Source of the DNA: an uncultured Collinsella sp. | GTDB lineage: Bacteria; Actinomycetota; Coriobacteriia; Coriobacteriales; Coriobacteriaceae | Assembly: GCA_900545075.1 (NCBI GenBank) | Contig: UQXT01000078.1 | Location: 1-9,296 of the forward strand | DNA: 9,296 bases | Direction: 5' to 3' | In this document: piece by piece, positions 6,775 through 9,296 of the stretch | Position numbering within the stretch: position 1 is the first letter of the stretch | Layout of the letters: every line of letters begins with the position of its first letter | Made by a program: the position numbers and the translations under genes | Notes under the pieces: generated by a model | What the model saw: the letters and a program-made list of their open reading frames with translations, nothing else | Told to the model about the DNA's origin: nothing | Database searches by the model: none

Positions 6775-7221
6775 TTATTGGACTGCGACGAACTTCTTTG
6801 GCCTGCCGGCGTGGCGTTCTTGGGCGGCGTAGCGCTCGATGCTGTCTATCGTTATCATCCGACGGCCGTCGACGAGTTCAACATCGAGCTTTCCGGCTTT
6901 GACCAGCGCGGTAATCCGCGGAGCGGAGACTTTGAGGTCCAGCGCCGCGTCTTTAAATGTTCGGCACGCCGCTTCCCGAGCGTCCTCGTGGTCGATTTCG
7001 ACTGAAAGGGCCACGACCTCGGCCGAGCGTTCGTACCCTGCCGGAGTCAAACCGTTGTTGAGGTCGTCGGCCAAAAACGCCATCAGTGCCTCAGTGGCAT
7101 GGGCAATCGCTTCTTCGCGCGTATCTCCATCGGCAAAGGCGCCGGGAATCTGCGGGAAGCTAGCACAGTAACCGTCGTCTTCTTTTATGAGAACGCAGTC
7201 ATAGGTAAATCGCTGCCTCAT
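6775..7221 (-). CDS. hicB: HicB family antitoxin with C-terminal DNA-binding-like region
   Basis: Antitoxin that would bind and neutralise HicA and help repress the operon. The protein has 148 residues. Residues 1-75 are the HicB RNase H-like fold: FTYDCVLIKEDDGYCASFPQ, IPGAFADGDTREEAIAHATE and ALMAFLADD. After a linker, residues 88-148 (TFKDAALDLKVSAPRITALV, KAGKLDVELVDGRRMITIDS) resemble a small helix-turn-helix of excisionase or MerR type, followed by a basic tail (ERHAGRPKKF). Many HicB proteins carry a ribbon-helix-helix or Xre-type domain here instead. I chose the ATG at 7221 over one 45 bases upstream because TTGGAGG lies five bases before it, just past the hicA stop; the upstream start would run through hicA. 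The gene follows hicA by 11 bases. No clear terminator is visible downstream. Confidence 0.9.
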   Translation of the reverse strand: MRQRFTYDCVLIKEDDGYCASFPQIPGAFADGDTREEAIAHATEALMAFLADDLNNGLTPAGYERSAEVVALSVEIDHEDAREAACRTFKDAALDLKVSAPRITALVKAGKLDVELVDGRRMITIDSIERYAAQERHAGRPKKFVAVQ

Positions 7222-7232
7222 TTTGCCTCCAA

Positions 7233-7418
7233 CTACCATCCGGCTTGGCGACGAATACTTGTCCACGTGCCCTTCTTTGGTCGATCACCACCAGAGCCGT
7301 TCACGGTGACAACACGGTCACCAGAAACATACTTAGCATGACTACCGACTTGCGCGACCTTCACGAATCCATCGTGCTTGAGTAGGGCAATGATCTCCCG
7401 AAAGGTAGGAGGTTGCAT
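7233..7418 (-). CDS. hicA: HicA family mRNA interferase toxin
   Basis: Small double-stranded-RNA-binding-domain-like toxin that cleaves mRNA when free of HicB. At 61 residues it is the usual length. The catalytic His27 is in the family motif GSHAKY (25-30), and the C-terminal block KKGTWTSIRRQAGW (48-61) matches the common KKGTLRSILRQAG form. The N-terminal helix TFREIIALLKHDGF (5-18) is also typical. ATG at 7418 is preceded by AAAGAGGT. It is the first gene of a toxin-first hicA-hicB operon, the usual order for this family. The toxin appears intact. It sits between prmC and sua5, which are adjacent or close in many relatives, suggesting it was inserted there. Confidence 0.93.
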   Translation of the reverse strand: MQPPTFREIIALLKHDGFVKVAQVGSHAKYVSGDRVVTVNGSGGDRPKKGTWTSIRRQAGW

Positions 7419-7442
7419 GGGCCGACCTCTTTCAGCCGTCCT

Positions 7443-7472
7443 AATTATAAACTACTTTATAATTTTTGCTAA
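7443..7472 (-). promoter_or_regulatory. hicAB promoter overlapped by a perfect palindrome
   Basis: On the minus strand a consensus TATAAT -10 box (7444-7449) lies 17 bases downstream of a weak -35 TTAGCA (7467-7472). The -10 is inside a perfect 9-bp inverted repeat with a 4-base centre: AATTATAAA (7443-7451), CTAC, TTTATAATT (7456-7464). Such an arrangement fits autoregulation, with HicB or HicAB binding the palindrome and blocking RNA polymerase. HicB autoregulation is known for the family; binding to this site is inference. The leader to the hicA start is about 20 bases. Confidence 0.6.
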
Positions 7473-7493
7473 CCAGTTAATAAATATTACTGG
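7473..7493. repeat. AT-rich inverted repeat across the prmC stop codon
   Basis: CCAGTTAATA (7473-7482) and TATTACTGG (7485-7493) form a 9-bp inverted repeat with one bulged base and a 2-base centre. It covers the prmC stop codon (TAA at 7487-7489) and lies just upstream of the hicAB -35 box. It could be a second regulator site or an mRNA 3' stem for prmC. No T-run follows, so it is not a standard terminator. Confidence 0.4.
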
Positions 7494-8737
7494 CGCTGTT
7501 TGGGCTCGGTGACGATGGCTCGAACGATGCGGGGACGATCGGTGAGGTCGCGGACGATGCGCACGTCCGAGAGGCCCGCCTGGCGGCAGAGCTCGGCGGC
7601 GGCGTCGAGGGCGCCCTCGTAGAGCTCGCAGGCAAACAGGCCGCCGGCGCGCAGCATATAGGGCGCCGCATTGAGCAGGCGGCGGAAGATATCGAGGCCG
7701 TCGGCGCCGCCCTCGAGCGCCAAATCGGGCTCAAAGTCCTTGACCTCGTGCGGCAGCGAGCGCATGACGTCGGTCGGAATGTAAGGCGGGTTGGAGACGA
7801 GCACGTCAAAGGTGCCCCACTCCTCGCGGGGGATAGAGCTCACCAGGTTCGTGAGGCTGAAGGCGACCTCATCGGACGTAAGCCCGAGCGCGTCGCGGTT
7901 TTTGGTGGCCAGGTCGATGGCGCGCGGCTCGATATCGGTAGCGGTGCAGGCGACATGGCCGCGACGCTCCCAGGCAAGGGAAAGCGAGATGCAGCCCGTG
8001 CCGCAGCCGACCTCGAGAACGCGGGCAGTGCGGGGCTCGACCGGAGCGGGCGCGGCGGCATCCTCCGTCAGAGACGCCTCGTGGTCGGCGCCTTCGATGG
8101 CGATGCCGCATTCGTCGAGCTCGGGCTCAGCGACTTCCGCGGTCTCGGCCTCAGCTGCCTGCGCGGCGGCTTCCTCGGCCTCACGATCGGCCAGCTCCTC
8201 GGCATAAGCGCGGCTGCCTAGCACGTCTCCACCCAACGCCGCCTCATCGGCAGCCGTGAGGTTGGCGGCACGGCGCTCGGCCGTCGCGCGTTCGTCAGCC
8301 AATGCGGCTTCGGCTTTACGCGCCTGCTCGACCTCGTCGTTCCAAGGCAACTCTACGCGCTGACGGGTGGCAGCCTCGGGGCTCAGAACCTCGGCATCCA
8401 GATAATTGAGGACTTCCTCGACGAGCATCTCGGTCTCGGGACGTGGAATGAGCACGCCGGGGGCGCATGCGACGTCGATCATGCGGAACTGCGTGCTGCC
8501 GGTGATGTACTGCAGCGGTTCACCTTTAGCGCGACGAACAACGGCCGCGTGCATGGTCTCGAGCTGGGCCGCGTTAAGCGTCTCGTCCATGCGCATATAT
8601 AAGTCGATGCGTGCCAAACCCGTGGCAGCGCAGAGCAGCCACTCGGCAGAAAGACGGGGGTGTTCCTCGCCGCGCTCGGCCAGGTACTCCTTGGTCCACT
8701 CGAGACAACGCTTGATGGTCCAGATCTCGTTTGCCAT
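7487..8737 (-). CDS. prmC: Peptide chain release factor N5-glutamine methyltransferase, with large insert
   Basis: Methylates the Gln of the GGQ motif in release factors RF1 and RF2 using S-adenosylmethionine. The protein has 416 residues, against about 280 for the family. The N-terminal helical substrate-binding domain covers about 1-80. The inter-domain signature LIPRPETE is at 96-103, SAM motif I VLEVGCGTGCISL at 240-252, and the catalytic NPPY at 316-319 in DVLVSNPPYIP. The end LTDRPRIVRAIV is typical. Between about 115 and 234 lies an extra, low-complexity Ala/Glu/Asp-rich segment with AEALADERATAERRAANL-like helical stretches and a Pro/Ala hinge (AAAPAPVEPR). It is in frame with no stop and the domains on both sides are intact. 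The start at 8737 is chosen over one 75 bases upstream because GAGGGGAGG precedes it at ideal spacing. prfA, the usual upstream partner, is not in the window. Confidence 0.95.
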   Translation of the reverse strand: MANEIWTIKRCLEWTKEYLAERGEEHPRLSAEWLLCAATGLARIDLYMRMDETLNAAQLETMHAAVVRRAKGEPLQYITGSTQFRMIDVACAPGVLIPRPETEMLVEEVLNYLDAEVLSPEAATRQRVELPWNDEVEQARKAEAALADERATAERRAANLTAADEAALGGDVLGSRAYAEELADREAEEAAAQAAEAETAEVAEPELDECGIAIEGADHEASLTEDAAAPAPVEPRTARVLEVGCGTGCISLSLAWERRGHVACTATDIEPRAIDLATKNRDALGLTSDEVAFSLTNLVSSIPREEWGTFDVLVSNPPYIPTDVMRSLPHEVKDFEPDLALEGGADGLDIFRRLLNAAPYMLRAGGLFACELYEGALDAAAELCRQAGLSDVRIVRDLTDRPRIVRAIVTEPKQRQ

Positions 8738-8785
8738 GGGGTCCTCCCCTCTTAAGCGCCGGGCGGCGCACGAATGTCGGAGCAG

Positions 8786-8812
8786 ATTGTACGCGAGGCC
8801 AGCGCTTGGCAA
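8786..8812 (-). promoter_or_regulatory. Candidate prmC promoter
   Basis: Minus-strand TACAAT (8786-8791) with an upstream TTGCCA (8807-8812) at 15-base spacing. Each matches the sigma-70 hexamer at five of six positions, but the spacing is two bases short. CCTTGC at 18 bases is the alternative -35. A start of transcription near 8779 would give a leader of about 40 bases before the prmC ATG. This would make prmC independent of any upstream prfA. Confidence 0.4.
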
Positions 8813-8968
8813 GGGACGATTGAAGGCGATTATCGAGAATCAGCCCAGAATTTTGCACCGGACTTGCTCAAAGTGTTCATTCGCCGACGTCTAGATTTGC
8901 ATTCGTCAAGCTTTTGGCAAGGTTGCCCCAAAACTGACCAATATCTAACCAAACGCTTGTCACATCGC

Positions 8969-8987
8969 TTGACGCGCGACGCGTCAA
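8969..8987. repeat. Perfect palindrome, possible operator
   Basis: TTGACGCG (8969-8976), CGA, CGCGTCAA (8980-8987): an 8-bp perfect inverted repeat with a 3-base centre. Size and symmetry are typical of a dimeric repressor site. No T-run follows on either strand, although four A residues follow on the plus strand. It is about 230 bases upstream of prmC, and any gene it controls could lie beyond the window. Confidence 0.4.
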
Positions 8988-9128
8988 AAATCACCCCGCG
9001 ACTTCTTGGACGATTTTTCGAGCAATATTTTCAATAGCAGATGAAGACTGTTAATTACTTTGAGCAGGTAGGCAGCTTAATTTCTAATAAAGCAGATTAA
9101 ATAAACTCGAAAAGTAATTTACCCAACC

Positions 9129-9158
9129 TAGTCATTTAAGAACGTCCCCAATGACTAC
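9129..9158 (-). repeat. REP-like short palindrome with GTAG head
   Basis: TAGTCATT (9129-9136) and AATGACTA (9150-9157) form a perfect 8-bp stem around a 13-base loop containing a GGGG/CCCC run. Read on the minus strand the unit begins GTAG (9158-9155) followed by TCATT and GGGGACG. REP sequences mobilised by RAYT transposases often have a GTAG head before a short palindrome, so this may be one such element. No transposase gene is in the window. Confidence 0.4.
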
Positions 9159-9193
9159 CTCTAAGGCGCCGCAGGTTGAGCATAAGTCAGCGA

Positions 9194-9292
9194 AAACGCC
9201 CCTAAGCGAGCAAGGTGACGTGAAAGAGGAGGGAAGCGTACTTTGGGTACGCGACCGACGATTGAACGTCAGATTGCCGCTTAGGGGCGTTT
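9194..9292. repeat. Long multi-stem inverted repeat, candidate structured repeat element
   Basis: The outer arms AAACGCCCCTAAGCG (9194-9208) and CGCTTAGGGGCGTTT (9278-9292) are a perfect 15-bp inverted repeat. Inside, GCAA (9210-9213) pairs with TTGC (9274-9277), TGACGT (9216-9221) with ACGTCA (9266-9271), and an apical hairpin GCGTAC (9236-9241) pairs with GTACGC (9247-9252) around TTTGG. A purine-rich internal loop (9222-9235) faces 9253-9265. The nested, co-linear stems point to selection on a folded RNA or a cruciform-like DNA element rather than chance. It is not a recognised terminator because of the large interior. It ends four bases from the window edge. Confidence 0.6.
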
Positions 9293-9296
9293 GCAG

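Larger units (their letters stand above)
8738..9296. other. Long intergenic region, no supported gene
   Basis: 559 bases at the window edge without a convincing coding region. Reading from prmC outward it holds the prmC ribosome site and promoter candidate, a partly self-complementary stretch around 8912-8933 (TTTTGGCAA and TTGCC with CCAAAA), a palindrome at 8969-8987, and an AT-rich tract at about 9025-9140. That tract includes a 9-bp inverted repeat (AATTACTTT 9053-9061 with AAAGTAATT 9111-9119). A REP-like palindrome and a long structured repeat follow. An 87-codon reading frame on the plus strand (8774-9037) has no ribosome site and no recognisable motif. Confidence 0.6.

Noticed and set aside
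8774..9037. 87-codon plus-strand frame beginning MSEQIVREAS
   Set aside because: There is no ribosome binding site and no known motif, and it crosses the prmC promoter candidate and the palindrome at 8969-8987; probably chance.
9194..9292. Reading the long inverted repeat as a CRISPR array or a simple terminator
   Set aside because: There are no regularly spaced direct repeats for CRISPR, and the interior is about 69 bases long, far beyond a terminator loop.

Overview
The window looks like chromosomal DNA from a high-GC Gram-positive bacterium. Actinomycetota, class Coriobacteriia (Collinsella or a relative), is the best guess, from GC-rich codons, Actinomycetota-like Ala/Glu-rich proteins, the gene order prmC - sua5 - upp - atp, and an ATP synthase b subunit with a signal-peptide-like N-terminus. 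This assignment is inference, not a database match. Every convincing gene is on the minus strand, so transcription runs from the right end of the window to the left.

Right part (about 8738-9296): 559 bases with no convincing gene. It holds a probable prmC promoter, a 19-base palindrome, an AT-rich tract, a short REP-like palindrome, and a long multi-stem inverted repeat ending at the window edge that looks like a structured, probably repeated element. Next comes prmC (release-factor glutamine methyltransferase), with an unusual acidic Ala/Glu-rich insert of about 120 residues. Downstream of prmC lies a compact hicA-hicB type II toxin-antitoxin operon, with its own AT-rich promoter overlapped by a perfect palindrome. 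It looks like a later insertion into a housekeeping cluster.

Middle part: a Sua5/YrdC-type threonylcarbamoyl-AMP synthase (first step of tRNA t6A synthesis) is followed 13 bases later by glpK (glycerol kinase), whose ribosome binding site overlaps the end of the sua5 gene. Then comes upp (uracil phosphoribosyltransferase, pyrimidine salvage).

Left part: after a 270-base gap with a candidate promoter comes the F-type ATP synthase operon in canonical order: an atpI-position membrane protein, atpB (a), atpE (c), atpF (b), atpH (delta) and atpA (alpha, cut by the window edge). The genes are tightly packed or overlapping except for a 124-base gap before atpE that holds a stem-loop and leads to a very strong Shine-Dalgarno site, consistent with the c subunit being needed in many copies.

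Most of the window is ordinary housekeeping DNA. The parts worth a second look are the long inverted repeat and REP-like element at the right edge, the PrmC insert, the HicAB module with its palindromic control region and atypical antitoxin C-terminus, and the b subunit signal peptide. No clearly new multi-gene system is visible.
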